Shown here in pieces: positions 28,856-41,300 of a stretch of 64,000 nt of DNA; position 1 is the stretch's first letter, and every line of letters begins with the position of its first letter. The position numbers and the translations under genes are program-made. Under the pieces are notes generated by a model. It was not told where the DNA came from, made no database searches, and worked only from the letters and a program-made list of their open reading frames with translations. This DNA comes from Rhopalosiphum padi. Taxonomy: Eukaryota > Arthropoda > Insecta > Hemiptera > Aphididae. Where the stretch lies: NCBI RefSeq assembly GCF_020882245.1, contig NC_083598.1, forward strand, positions 27,875,858-27,939,857. The letters are read 5' to 3'.

Positions 28856-30652
28856 TTTTGAAATGTAATATATAAATTAATATTATGGGAATTACATTTA
28901 CAAAATCCACAAAAAAGTTTACGTGAATACAAATGATTTTTAACTGAAACTCCAATCATAATAAACCACCAAAATAGTTGGTTTATATTTTTTTCAAGGA
29001 CCAAATTATTTGAATAGATGATGCATGTTATAATTATATATTTTAGAGATGCTTATCAAGGAAGCGGTATAGAAATGATAAAATTTGTTACCAATTAGCT
29101 ATATTAGAATAATATAATATACATCGGTTATTATTTACAACATTTTCTATTTATTAATAAAATTATAATATTTATAATAATCACATATATAGTATATAAT
29201 CATGATCAAGGTTGAAATAATTTTTATTAAATATAACTTATTATATAATATTTAATTCATTCCGAAAATTGTGTAGAAATTGAATTATTTTCTAATTCCA
29301 ATATTTATTATTCAAAAAAAAGACATCATTTTTGATGTCTTAGACATAGTAAATAGTAATTAATTTCATATTAAATCCAAGGAGACACCTACACAGTACA
29401 GTAAACATATTTTAAAAAACTTTGGGCTAACAATCACGAACCACGAATACATATAATACTATAACATTACATTTTGTTTTAAACCACTATTATAATTACC
29501 TATGCATAATATAAAAATTAATAAAAACTGATATAATCGACCTGCCAGTCTATAATTATCTAAATTGTAATGCAATATAATATATATCATCGGTATTCAT
29601 TTGTAGGTATACATTCATAATTACAAGAGTAATTTATAATTATTCAAATTGGATGTTAAAAAGTTTTTTAAATATATTAGTTATATTTTTATTGTTTGAC
29701 TTATTATGTGCCTACTTATATATCTTCTATTTAATATTGAGCTCCGTTCGTATAATTTGAAATTTATATTGAAAATTTATGAGTATTTTTAGAATTTCAA
29801 ATGTTATAAATTAATATTGACGGTTGAAAAAGAAAATTTTGATTTTAATCATAAATAATAGTTAGGTAAAACACAATTGTGAAATTTCAACTTTTTACCT
29901 AAAAAAAATTAAATACGTTACCTATCACACTAATGAAACTATATTTTTTTTCCAAAAACTGAACAATTTTTCTTTGAAATGCTTATTTTGCAAATTGTTT
30001 CTATTCAAAAATAAATAATAGGTAATAAAGTATATAAATATAAACTACTTGACTACATAAGTTCTAATAATATATTTGTCTGTTTTCAGTAAAAATAAAA
30101 GTATAAGCTACCTCTCAGAATATGTATTTAAAGTCATTGAATATCTAATATTTTTCTATATTTTTTTACGATATAACTTTTTCACGTACATACGTATCAC
30201 ATATCTCTATTTAAATAATATTATTATATAAGACCTATGGTACTTATTTAAATATAAATAATGTATAAGCTTTTATAGTTTTATAACTTTTTATGACAAA
30301 AACGAAGTCTCGCCGATAATAAATAATTCAATGATATTTCATTACATTCGATTTTTTTTTCAAATTAAAGAGGAAAGTATAGTGAATTTACTTTTTTTCA
30401 ATTGAACCACAATTATGTTTTTTCCAGGTAAAAGAGGTAAAAGTGCACGAAAATCCTGTTCCTAGCACAAATAATCGTTTGATTTGGATTTCAACATAGT
30501 CTTTATTCAATAATTATATATTTTTAATATGTTGTCATGGAATATTTTTTTTAGTTTGTATTGTTGTCTAATTATTTTCCAAAATTATAAAACGAGTTTG
30601 CAGTACTTAATATTAGTTGTAAAATATTAATCTAAGTACTTATAATAAAATC
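28856..30652. promoter_or_regulatory. bidirectional intergenic region between ABC copy 3 and the POT-like gene
   Basis: About 1.8 kb separating two divergent start codons, so both promoters must lie here unless 5' introns extend further. Strongly AT-rich; no specific promoter motif could be assigned by eye. Confidence 0.35.
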
Positions 30653-33600
30653 ATGAACAATTATCCATTGCGTATGTATTTTGTCGTTATAATGGAGTTT
30701 TTGGAACGATTTTCTTTTTCGAGCCTTCGATGTAAGTAGAACACTGTATACAATATGAACACTAAAAATTACAGACAGGATATACAGTGTCTAGACGTTG
30801 TTGTTAGCCGCTCGTCTTTCTTCATAGCACTGCAATTTTCTATTCATTTTTTTTTTTTTTATTTAATTTAAAAGTTTAATAACACAATATTATTGTATGT
30901 GAAGCATAACTCAGTTTAATGTAGTGTTAACATACCATTTTCTAAATCTTTATTTTTTCATATAACAAATTGTAGTAAAATAAATCCAAAAAATAAGAAA
31001 TAATATTTTCATTGTCTTGAAATAAAAAATGCACTAAGACTAAAACATTATTATCTACAGAATGATACACTAAGCATGCTCACCCTTGTATTTTCCCTTT
31101 AATAATAAATTTATAAAAATTCTGATTTTTGAACTTTTTAAGTAGCTATATACTCAAAATATACCTTTTTCAAATACTTGGATTTCTCTTACAATTTAAG
31201 ACGTGTCCAATGACTATACCAACTTATTTTATAAAATATTTATTATTATTTTATATAAATTGGTAATTAAATTATTTCTTTGAACATTTTAATATTTTTA
31301 AATATAAATTCTAACAACTAGTTTTAAAGTTATTTAACCTTGCGCAGTAGCACATCCAGAAATAGTGGTTTGAAACTGATCCCCTAACAAGAAAAAAAAT
31401 TATTTTCATATAAGATTGTATATTATTATAAAACATTGTTTTGTTATAAGTATGTTACAATGATCAATGATAATGTTTTCTTGAAAATAAAAACTATTAA
31501 TAAAATTAGTGGTAATTGTTTATTTGTTTATAAGAATAAAAGTAGGATAATTTGTATGCTACCGTCTTTTCTTTTAAACAAAAATCATTTTCACAAAAAA
31601 ATGAAAAATAATTTGCTTGTTTATAAAAAAACTATAAAACAATTTAAACATTCCATGCCTCTGGTCAAAACCTGAAATTTGTGATTTATTACTATAGCTG
31701 TACTATCATTTTACATCCGAGATCATTTGTTGTACAGCGAGAGACAATCAGTTGACATTTATCATGTATTTATGATGCTTTGTTTTATGTCAGCTATAAT
31801 AGGAGGGTTAGTAGGAAACAGTAATTACGGTAAATATAAGTAAGTAAATTCTAATATTACCAATAATTTAATACAAGAACTAAGTTATTAGTAGTTTTTA
31901 CATCCGCTATCCGCATATGTTGTATCTTTCTTAAAAACGTTCAATATAGCAAATTTTCGTTCAGCATAACCAATTCTGTGTACCTAGTAACTACCTACCT
32001 AATTAGTTTTAATATTAATGTAAATTGAACTATTAACCACCTTAAAGTAAGACCATTAACTGTATTTTGACGTTGATCTTTAAACGAATTCATATTATGT
32101 AAAATATACCTAACTTTTATTTTAAAATACTCATAACTCATTTAAAAATATAAATATCCTAAAAAACCGATAAACGCATATAGATTATATTTATAAAAAA
32201 AGATTCTAAAATTATTTGTACTCTAATATTAAACCAACTTCACAAAATTTGTTCTATTCAAATTTTCTATATTATAGGTACATTTCCTACTTTCTTACAA
32301 ACATATTTACAACACATGTGGGTTTGTGTCCTTTTAATTGTTTATTTTTGAGATTTAATATATTATTTATTTAGTAATTATACCCAGATATCTTTATTAA
32401 CCTAATTATTTTGTGGTACCTATAACTACTACCTATAACTACACGAGAATAAACTAAAATTTAACGAACAATAGTTTTTAAATATGATTGTTTACTTTAT
32501 TTGCTATCTTACTAAAATTATGAATTTTAATATCATAGATATATAATACAAATAAATATTTTTGTATTTTAGATCCATCCTCACATTTTCAATTGTATAT
32601 TGGATTGGAATATTGATCTTATTTTGGTCAACTGTTCAAACCAAGAATTCTGTATTAAAGTAAATACAAAAATTAATGTTATTAAAAAAAATATTAATAT
32701 GCTTACAATGACGCAATCAAGTATATATATATTATAAACTCATATGTATTTATAATTTTAACTTGCTATATTAATGGAATATCATAATTTTTAATCGTTA
32801 TAATATATTTACATTGTTTTTTATTCAACCTTTTTTCAAAATAAAATTATATAGAGTATAGAAAAAAACACTGTTAAATTTAAGTGATTTGACACATTTT
32901 AAATCGATTGTAATGATTATTATTATACTTGTTTACCATCATAAAAAAACCCTTAAAGACCGACAAATTCTATTCAATGAGTTGTATAAACAATAATATG
33001 TTAAATCCCGTCTACAGTATAATTGTTGAATTAAAAACTTATTGTACTCGGTCAATCGATCAATTGTAAACGTAATTCAATCCTTTAGCTTCACGGCACT
33101 GTATGGTCTGGTTTTTGTTTCGATTGGTGTGGGTGGTATAAAATGCTGTATCGCAGCATTTGGCGTGGATCAGCTCATCGGAAATAACCAAAACGTAACC
33201 TCAACACAGGTACACGGATTCTTCAGTACGTTCTACTTTTCCATACACTTAGGCGTGTTATTCGGAATGATTACTTCGCCAATCATGAACAAAATTTTGT
33301 TATACAATGGACATAGTATCAACGAATATTCTATGAGATTTGGAATGGTGGTCATCTCGATGGCAATCTCAATAAGTAAACATAGAGCCTATTGTGCTTT
33401 AAATCATAACCTACTTAAATTGAGTTTAAAAAAATTAAAAAGGTAGTGGTCGGTATAGATAATATATACCACACTATTTAATTTTAAATGATTAAAATAT
33501 GATTTAGGTGGCGAAACATCAAAATATGTATAGTATCCTTTAAATGTAAATAGTATATCAATTATCATTACTGAATTATTCTAAATTTTAGGCGTATTTG

Positions 33601-36600
33601 TTTGCGGAAGCACTTATTACTTCTTCAAAAAATCTCTTACTAATATTCTACCTAAAATGATAAAATGTATCTTAGTGAGTAAACTTTTTGGACTATTTTC
33701 ATTTAATTTAATAAAAAAAAAAAATATATTAATTTTCAATACTCATATCCAATGATAATAGTCACTACAATGTTGTATATTGCGTATCATTGCTCACAGC
33801 TTTCTTTGTGGAAACGATTAACATCACGCTACGATGAGACAAAAAATAAACATTGGTTAGAATTAGCAAAAGATTCATTTTCAAACGAAATCATAAATGA
33901 CACGAAGAAAACGTTACACATGCTTTGTCTTTACATACCTTTATCGGTATTTTGGAGCTTATTCGACCAACAAGTTAATAATAAAAATACATGTAATTTG
34001 TATTCATATTGATTTTATAAGCTTCCTGTATATTGATTTAGCACACAACTTGGATTTTTCAAGCATCACGGACAAGCGACCATTTACTTGGCATACCATT
34101 TACAGTGTACATGCTACAAGTGGTAAATCCCTTGCTCGTGCTGTTTACTATTCCATTTATGGACCGTATAGTTTACCCCTATTTGAAGAGCCATAAACTA
34201 TTTAAGTATCCACTAAAACGAATGTTGCTTGGTGGTGGTATAGCTGGTATAGCATTTATTTTTGCCGGATGTCTCGAAAAATGTTTAGAGGTGTGTAAAT
34301 TACGTATAGGTGAACGTATATTCTGGAAAACTATAATGCCAAATTATATTTTTTTATTTAGCCAATAATACATAATTTTAGTTCTACTACGTTACAGGGG
34401 AATATTCAAGATGGAAATATACACAATACAAACGCATACACAAAAGAACATATAGCAAACATATGGATATCAAATTTAGGCTCACAAAAATTTAACGCAA
34501 CTGGATATATTATTTTGGATCATAATATTACTGCTCTAGAATATATGAAAGAAAAATCTATGAAAAATCGAATACCGAAAAGAAAAGGCCAAATATTTAT
34601 AAATGACAAAGGAATAGTGAAAGTAGGGTTGAAAAGATATAATATGAAATATGAAATTAAAGTATAGTCAATGTTGCATATTATAATAATATAAATATAA
34701 AGTAGCGTAAGGCATTATTGAAAACCTATTTGATTACAAAAGTCATTTTTTTTAATAGTGAATACTCATTATATCGAATGTTTTGAATGTTTTTAGACAT
34801 ATTTTTTACATCACTTAAAATTGCAAAACAACACGAATGTAAAAACCATTATTTGATAACTATTCTTTTCTTTTTAAGTTTAAATTCTTACTTTTTTGAA
34901 TGGCAGTATAGGTATACATTTTATTTTCCAATGAATCGAAGTAGTATAACAACGTTTTCTGAGGTATCTTCTCTGGTACTCTGGTATTATTCCAATACGC
35001 TCATCTAAAATACGTATAACCAATTATTAACTAAATATATATAAATAACAATTCTCAGCAAAAAATATTCTCCTTAAGAATGAGTAGTTTAAAAAAATGT
35101 TGTTATCCAATAAAGTAAAATAGGTATACGAATTAAAATAATAAATTTTTTTTTTTTTAATGTTTAGCTACCTTTAAAATAATCCCTTTTCATAACAGAA
35201 AATATATAAATCCTGAAATTCGATTTAACTATATTATAATTATTTTGTTAATTTGTGTGTAATATTTTTAGAAGTCAATTGTATTATTAGTAATGGAAAA
35301 TAGTTTATTTAACTCGCCTTCAGCAGTGCTTGTACCAGAAAATGTGTACATGACTTCGGAAAAAAAGCATCCATACATGATACAGTAAAGTTCTATATGG
35401 TTATTAAAAAAAAAAAACTAATATTTTTCATTGGTGTAATCTGTTTTGTATTAGTATAATTATCCCATCAAATGAAGATGGGAGAATATGGTTACGCATC
35501 AAAAATCTTACACTCGAGTCTACATCTAATAATAAAATAACAATTTTCGAAGAATCACTTCCCATTTCTCAATTTCAAAATAAAACAATTTTGAAAATTC
35601 CTTCTGGTTTGTAAGTATACTGAAGCAATATAAAATTAATAAAAAGAAAAGAAAAGAAAATTAGAACTGATAATAAGAGCTTTTATCAATTAAATAAAAT
35701 TAATTATTAAATTCTTAAATATTTCACGAAACGTTGAAAAAAAGTATGACAACTGTAATTATCATAGAATTTTGATAATACACTATTATACTCATTTACT
35801 TTTCAATGTTGCTAACTTATTAGTATCTAACAAGTGGCAAGTACCATTTCTATAAAACTGTGTAGGTCGTAGATTTTAACATTATTAATTATTATAACTA
35901 ATTTAAAAACCTGTATATATTTATGTATAGCTACAAATAATTTTTAAACATTTTATAAATACAATTTTAAGGTATACACTGACGATACATTATATGGATA
36001 AAAAACAGAAACCGATATCAATGAACGTCTTAAAATTTGAAACCAATTCTATTTACATATACAGAAATGAATATGATAATAATTTAATGAATTCTGTATG
36101 TATACCTTTATAACTAAAGACCGGATTTTGCATAATATAATGCATGTTCATATTTTTATAAGCAATTACATGCAGTAAATGGGGGGGTTTACATCAATCA
36201 TACATAAATAAATAATAATACAAATTTTTATGTGCATATTTTAAAATTTTAAATGCATATAAATCCGGTCTTTATTTATAACCCCTTTTGGTCCAATTTC
36301 ACTATGGCTATCTATTTATATTTTAATCACAATACAATATTTTTAGAAATTCAAATCGAATGCGGTTTTACAAACTCGTGTTTTAAGTAAAGAGTGGTTA
36401 TTACCTCAATTTGTTTGTATGACATTTGGCGAAACACTGTTTACAATGACTGGATTATCGTTTTCCTTTTCAGAAGTAAATAATAATAAATTTAAAAAAA
36501 ATTAAATCAATTTCAATTTAATATGTAAGTATGTAACATAACTATTACACGCATAATTAACAATTTTTTATTACAAAAACATCAATCAACAGTGTTAAAT

Positions 36601-37445
36601 AAAGACAAAACAATAATAGTACCAATTTTTAAGAGGGAAAAGGACTTGTTAGTTCTTGTTTTTTTTCCTGTTTTAATAATTTGCTTATAAGATTACAACT
36701 ACTACTGAATTACCAGGAACAAAAATTTAAATCATCTATTTGCAATATAGAATGGACGTCGCAAGAGTTTACATTAGTTGTCATATGTTGTATTTAATTT
36801 TTTTAAATACTCGACCCTTTAAAAATATTGATTCAGCTTCGTATTTATTTCTGGGAAGGCCGACCACGGGGTGTATGGAAAAACGCGTCCACAAACCTAG
36901 TTGGTTTTTTTTTGCGTCTCCGTTGCTCTTTTGCGTTTACTAAACGAATATATTTGTATTTACCGAGCTTTTTTTCAGACTCCTGAATCAATGAAAACTG
37001 TGTCAATATCTATGTGGTATTTTTGCGTGGCCCTCGGGAATTTAACTGTAATTTTTATCAACAAATTTGTAACGTTTGAAAAGAAAGTAAGTAATCAATT
37101 TTTATAATATCCTTTAATTTATACTCACGAGACAACAATAATATGTCAAGTATGTTTTAAAACCAGTCCAACATGTTTTTCATGTTTGCTTTCATTGCAC
37201 TTTTAACGATAATCGTCACTAACAAGTTAAGTAACACGTACGAAAAATTGTATTACAAAAAAGAAACGGAAAATGAAAACGACAGAGATAACGCGAATTT
37301 AGGTGATACCCTCTGTCTTATACTTATTACGATTAATCGAAAAACAAACATTTCACAACTCATCATTAACTATAGGTACTTATTTTATATTTGTATATTT
37401 GCAGTGATGTTATTAAAAAAGGAGAGTTATCAACTATCGTTCTGA
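30653..37445 (+). CDS. POT/PTR2 (SLC15-like) oligopeptide transporter, divergent paralog
   Basis: Predicted proton-coupled di/tripeptide carrier of the plasma membrane. Exons: 30653-30731, 31698-31839, 32573-32659, 33089-33375, 33592-33674, 33800-33973, 34042-34290, 34398-34661, 35272-35384, 35455-35610, 35972-36095, 36347-36475, 36979-37086, 37167-37445. Total 2274 nt, 757 residues, all junctions in phase; animal PEPT proteins are about 700-730. TM1 has EFLERF (Glu15, Glu18, Arg19), matching the start of the family's ExxERFxYYG motif, but the YYG part is replaced by FSS. Other family landmarks are kept: IYH (His49, aligning with PEPT1 His57), GGIK, FWSLFDQQ (Trp278, aligning with Trp294), and GETLF (Glu615, aligning with Glu595). 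FGGDQ has become FGVDQ, and the FYxxINxGS signature has become FYFSIHLGV. Exons 8-11 encode a large extracellular domain (about 368-586) as in animal PEPTs. An optional last intron, 37303-37404, would shorten the product to 723 residues with the same C-terminus. It is probably a working but specialised paralog. Confidence 0.84.
36107..36282. mobile_element. 160-bp hAT-like MITE with perfect 8-bp target duplication TTTATAAC
   Basis: The element proper (36115-36274) begins TAAAGACCGGATTT and ends AAATCCGGTCTTTA, perfect 14-bp inverted repeats with further imperfect pairing inside. TTTATAAC flanks it on both sides (36107-36114 and 36275-36282). It sits in a 251-bp intron of the POT-like gene, 11 nt after the donor. 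Without it and one duplication copy the intron would be about 83 nt, like its neighbours. Perfect ends and duplication suggest a recent insertion. Confidence 0.82.
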
Positions 37446-38373
37446 AAATGAAGAAATCATATTTAAGACAATCATCAGCAATTAATATTGTATTGAATCT
37501 AAAATTTTATATAACTGTAATAAACTATAACATGATGTTAGGTTCAATACAATATTATTGGCTGATATGTATAGTTTTATTTAAAATCAAAATCCGAGTA
37601 ACGGTCTGGCAGCGTTATTAAACACGGATAAACAATAATTTTTTGGTTGTGCTCCAGCAACTGTTATTATGTCTACGGTTACACGAAGAAATAAATTTTA
37701 TTTTTCAACGTTTTTCGGGTTTTTCCATACTACGATATTCAATAACAATTGAATAATATACCTACTGTATCTCTGGTGAATGTCGGAAACATTTTTAAAT
37801 ATTTTTTATAAATTGTTATGAGAATTAAAATTTCAAATAACGTGATTATTTTTGTTATCACATTTGTTTCTTATATAATATAGTGTATAATGTATATTCC
37901 GGCTTTCAATAGTAAGGAAATAGTAGGAAGGTACCTACTGAAAATTCGTCAGGATATAAAAGATTAATAATTTTATAATGAAGTAAAATATACTTGTCAC
38001 CTAGGTACCAAGGGTTTCCTTAAGACTTAATAGCTTAATTGACTGCAAATAAAAATGATTTTACCGAATGCCAATCAAAGATTTAACAATAAATCACACG
38101 TTATTACGTTATTGTCGTGTATCTATTACCTATGTATTATATATATTATCTATTTTATATTATGTAGAAAATGTATAAATATTATTTACCTGTGATGTTG
38201 TTAGCCATTTTCGGTTAACATTTAAACAGTTATACAAAAGTATAATATAGGTACAAAGAAAATGTCTAACTGCCGCATAACCTTGACAACAATTCATCGT
38301 TTTAATGTGTTATAGCAATTTACAAGCATATAACATAATATTATATACCAAAGAATTGAATTTTAATTACAAA
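37446..38373. other. intergenic region between the POT-like gene and the 171-residue gene
   Basis: About 0.9 kb. An AATAAA at 37690-37695 may serve the POT-like gene. No other feature recognised. Confidence 0.5.
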
Positions 38374-41300
38374 ATGGAAGTTGACTCAGAAGAGGTAAAA
38401 AGGCACTTAGATATCTTAGGGTATACGCACATAGAACCCAGTCTGCTAAATGATTTCGTAAAAGGTAAATATTGACAAAGTTCGAAATTTTAATTTATTG
38501 TGCGTGTAAAATGTTGTGATTCTTTGTAAAATCACATTCCACGTCTTAATGCACTTAATACATACATAGGTAGATACGTAAATATATTTATAATCGACAT
38601 AAATAATAGTATAGCTATATTCATTTTGAATACTCGAGTATAAGTTAGTCAAGTATAGGTAATACATTAGCTGCATAACTAGGATTTAATAGTTGCAAGG
38701 GCTAAAGACCTAGAAAATTAAAGTTCAAAATAAACCATAGAGTAAAAGCGTCCCCCCACCGTGTCATTAAAAATACGATTTTAAATTTTAACAATGAAAT
38801 CTGTATACCTAATATAAATTTTGTAACTTAAACATATTTTATAATTTCTTACACCTATATTAAAATTCAAATGTTTATAAATTATAAAGTATCATTACCT
38901 ACCGCGATAATCTCGTTAGATAATTCTTTAACTTTACTATATTAATTATCATTAATAAATTATATACATTATCATTATAAATTATTTTACACATTTAATC
39001 CTTGACAGTATTTTTTTTCATACATTACCAGGTTGAGCTAAAAATTAAAAGCGTATAGAGGCTTTAAGCCTCTTTCTATCCCCTTCCTCGATTAGGCCAA
39101 TGAATACACAATGAATTATACGTAATTTTTATTTGACATTAAAATTTTATAATATGCTAATAAACTTAGTTAATGACACTAAATGCTTACAAAAAATAAG
39201 TTCCGTTTAATATACTCAGAATTTATTACGATGTGATAGAACACGTCCTACTCGTCCTAGATTCTGCACACAAAATATATAATAATAAAATATATAGGTG
39301 GTACCTAACATTTCAAATGATGGATTTTAACTGTTCTGAGGACAGGTTGGTATATTGTAGATTTGTATTTTATGTACCTCTATATAACAATATAATATAC
39401 GCACACGACGACTTTTTAGATTTGAAAAAGATCATTGAATACGACCGAAAATACAACAACATCAGTCAACTATCCACGTCACTGTACAAAGACTGGGATC
39501 AGAGTTATTCCCAGAGGATGAAAAATAGCACCCCGAATAAAAACGCCATCGGTCGAAATTGTACCACTAACGGAGACGAACATGAAGATGAGATCAACCT
39601 AAGTAAAAAAAAAAGCCTAAGACACAATTTTATTGTTGTATCAGTATCGGATGTAGGATTTTTGACGTCGGTAGGACAAAAAGAGCATAATAGTTATAAT
39701 CATTATTAAAACTAGGTATACTAATAGGTTATAAGATAACTACGAGAGGGGGGGGTTAATCTATCGCTGGTGGTTTGCATAATTTAGCTTGAAATGTGTT
39801 TGGTCAACGTAAATAACTATATTTTTATATTATATTATGGATTTGATAAATAATATTTCTTTTTTCCAGCTATCGCCTAACTACGTTATAAATTCAACGA
39901 GTGTTGTAGGTAGGTACTTACATTATAATATACCTACTCGTAAACAAAATCGCATGGTGAACGCAAGGCCTAACAAAAATATAGGCCCTGACGTTTTAAT
40001 ATAATTAGCCATAGTTAATAGGTACTTATTACAGTGGATAGGAAATAGATATTATTTAGTGGGCGCGTGAAAACGGGGGCCCGGTGACCGTAGTTATTTT
40101 CCTCAACTGTCCATTTTCCGCCAACAATATAATACAAATAAAATGTAAATCAAAATATGAAATTTATAAAATATGTGTTACCTTTAGACATAGGAGGAGA
40201 GGAGATTTGATTGAATTTTAGGGGGGGGGCTTAAATCTTTCTTTGCAAAATAAGCCATGGCTTTGCCCCCACACCCCCTCACTAACATCTAAATATTACC
40301 TCCAATACGCATTAACTACTAAATAACCAACTAAAAAGGAAAACTACTAAATACGTAGGTATTACCATTGATTATAGAATAGTCTATTCTATAATCAATG
40401 GTATTACTAACTACATATTATTATGTACTTTAAAATTATTAATTTATAATACAATAAATATTTTATTATTTTAGTATAATGAACCTATTTTGATTAGCAA
40501 ATATATCAATAACGTTCTCAATACTGATATTAATATATTTTTCAATGTACCTATAATATTGAAGTTACCTATTAAAATTTTCAATCCGTTGTGACGGTCG
40601 CCGATGACGAGTAGGTATATGTTGTAATAATTATTATATTGACAACATTTCGGGCAAAAAAAATATTTTGTAAAGTTCCAAGATTTTGGCAATTGTTGTA
40701 AAATAAGTCCAACATCCGTCCGGCTACGTGACTGAAAGTCTGAAAAATGTTTAATAATTTTTGGGGGGCTAAGCCCCGCCCCCAATCTTCGTCTATGCCT
40801 TTAGGTACACTTATGATATTTATTACAAATAAAATAATACCGTTATTATTTTATCATATTAAGCTTAATTCTCCTTTAATAATACTAGTATACTAAAACA
40901 CTAATGACGTCTAAACATTTTAATTTATGGTTTGAAATGGGACATAATTTTAGTCCAAAAAAAATTTTTGAGGAAAATAGAAACTTATCTTTTTTTTTTG
41001 GAGGAGAATGCTATCTCATTTTTTAAGGAAAATAGACACGCCCATCGGTACCAACAAATTAATTGAAAAATAGGTAAAATAATTTGTTAGTCTATAAAAT
41101 ACTTAATATATTATTGTACCTATACTGCTATATGTAGTAGGGTAGTAAGTAGGTACCATCTTAATATACGATAAAAGTAAGGAATCTCTGAAAAAAGAAT
41201 AAACTAAAAAAAAACAATGAAAAAAGAAGATAAGTACAATTAGGTATTATAGCGTATTACATTACAATCAAATGTAGAATTTTGTGGGTCGTTAGTAGGT

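Noticed and set aside
31436..31675. 79-residue plus-strand open frame
   Set aside because: Lies in the first intron of the POT-like gene, is Lys/Asn-rich as expected of AT-rich non-coding DNA, and has no recognisable domain.
33974..34041. Apparent frame break at the DQQ exon of the POT-like gene
   Set aside because: On re-reading the exon start (CACACAACTTGG) the junction is phase 0 and reads DQQHTTWIFQA; no frameshift is needed.
34787..35008. Extra exon of the POT-like gene
   Set aside because: Preceded by an acceptor-like TTTTTAG but its frame does not match the family, and joining 34661 directly to 35272 keeps phase and sense.
39233..39709. 158-residue open frame as an independent gene
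   Set aside because: Only the part from 39420, after a TTTTTAG acceptor, resembles the continuation of the exon at 38374; the upstream part looks like intron.
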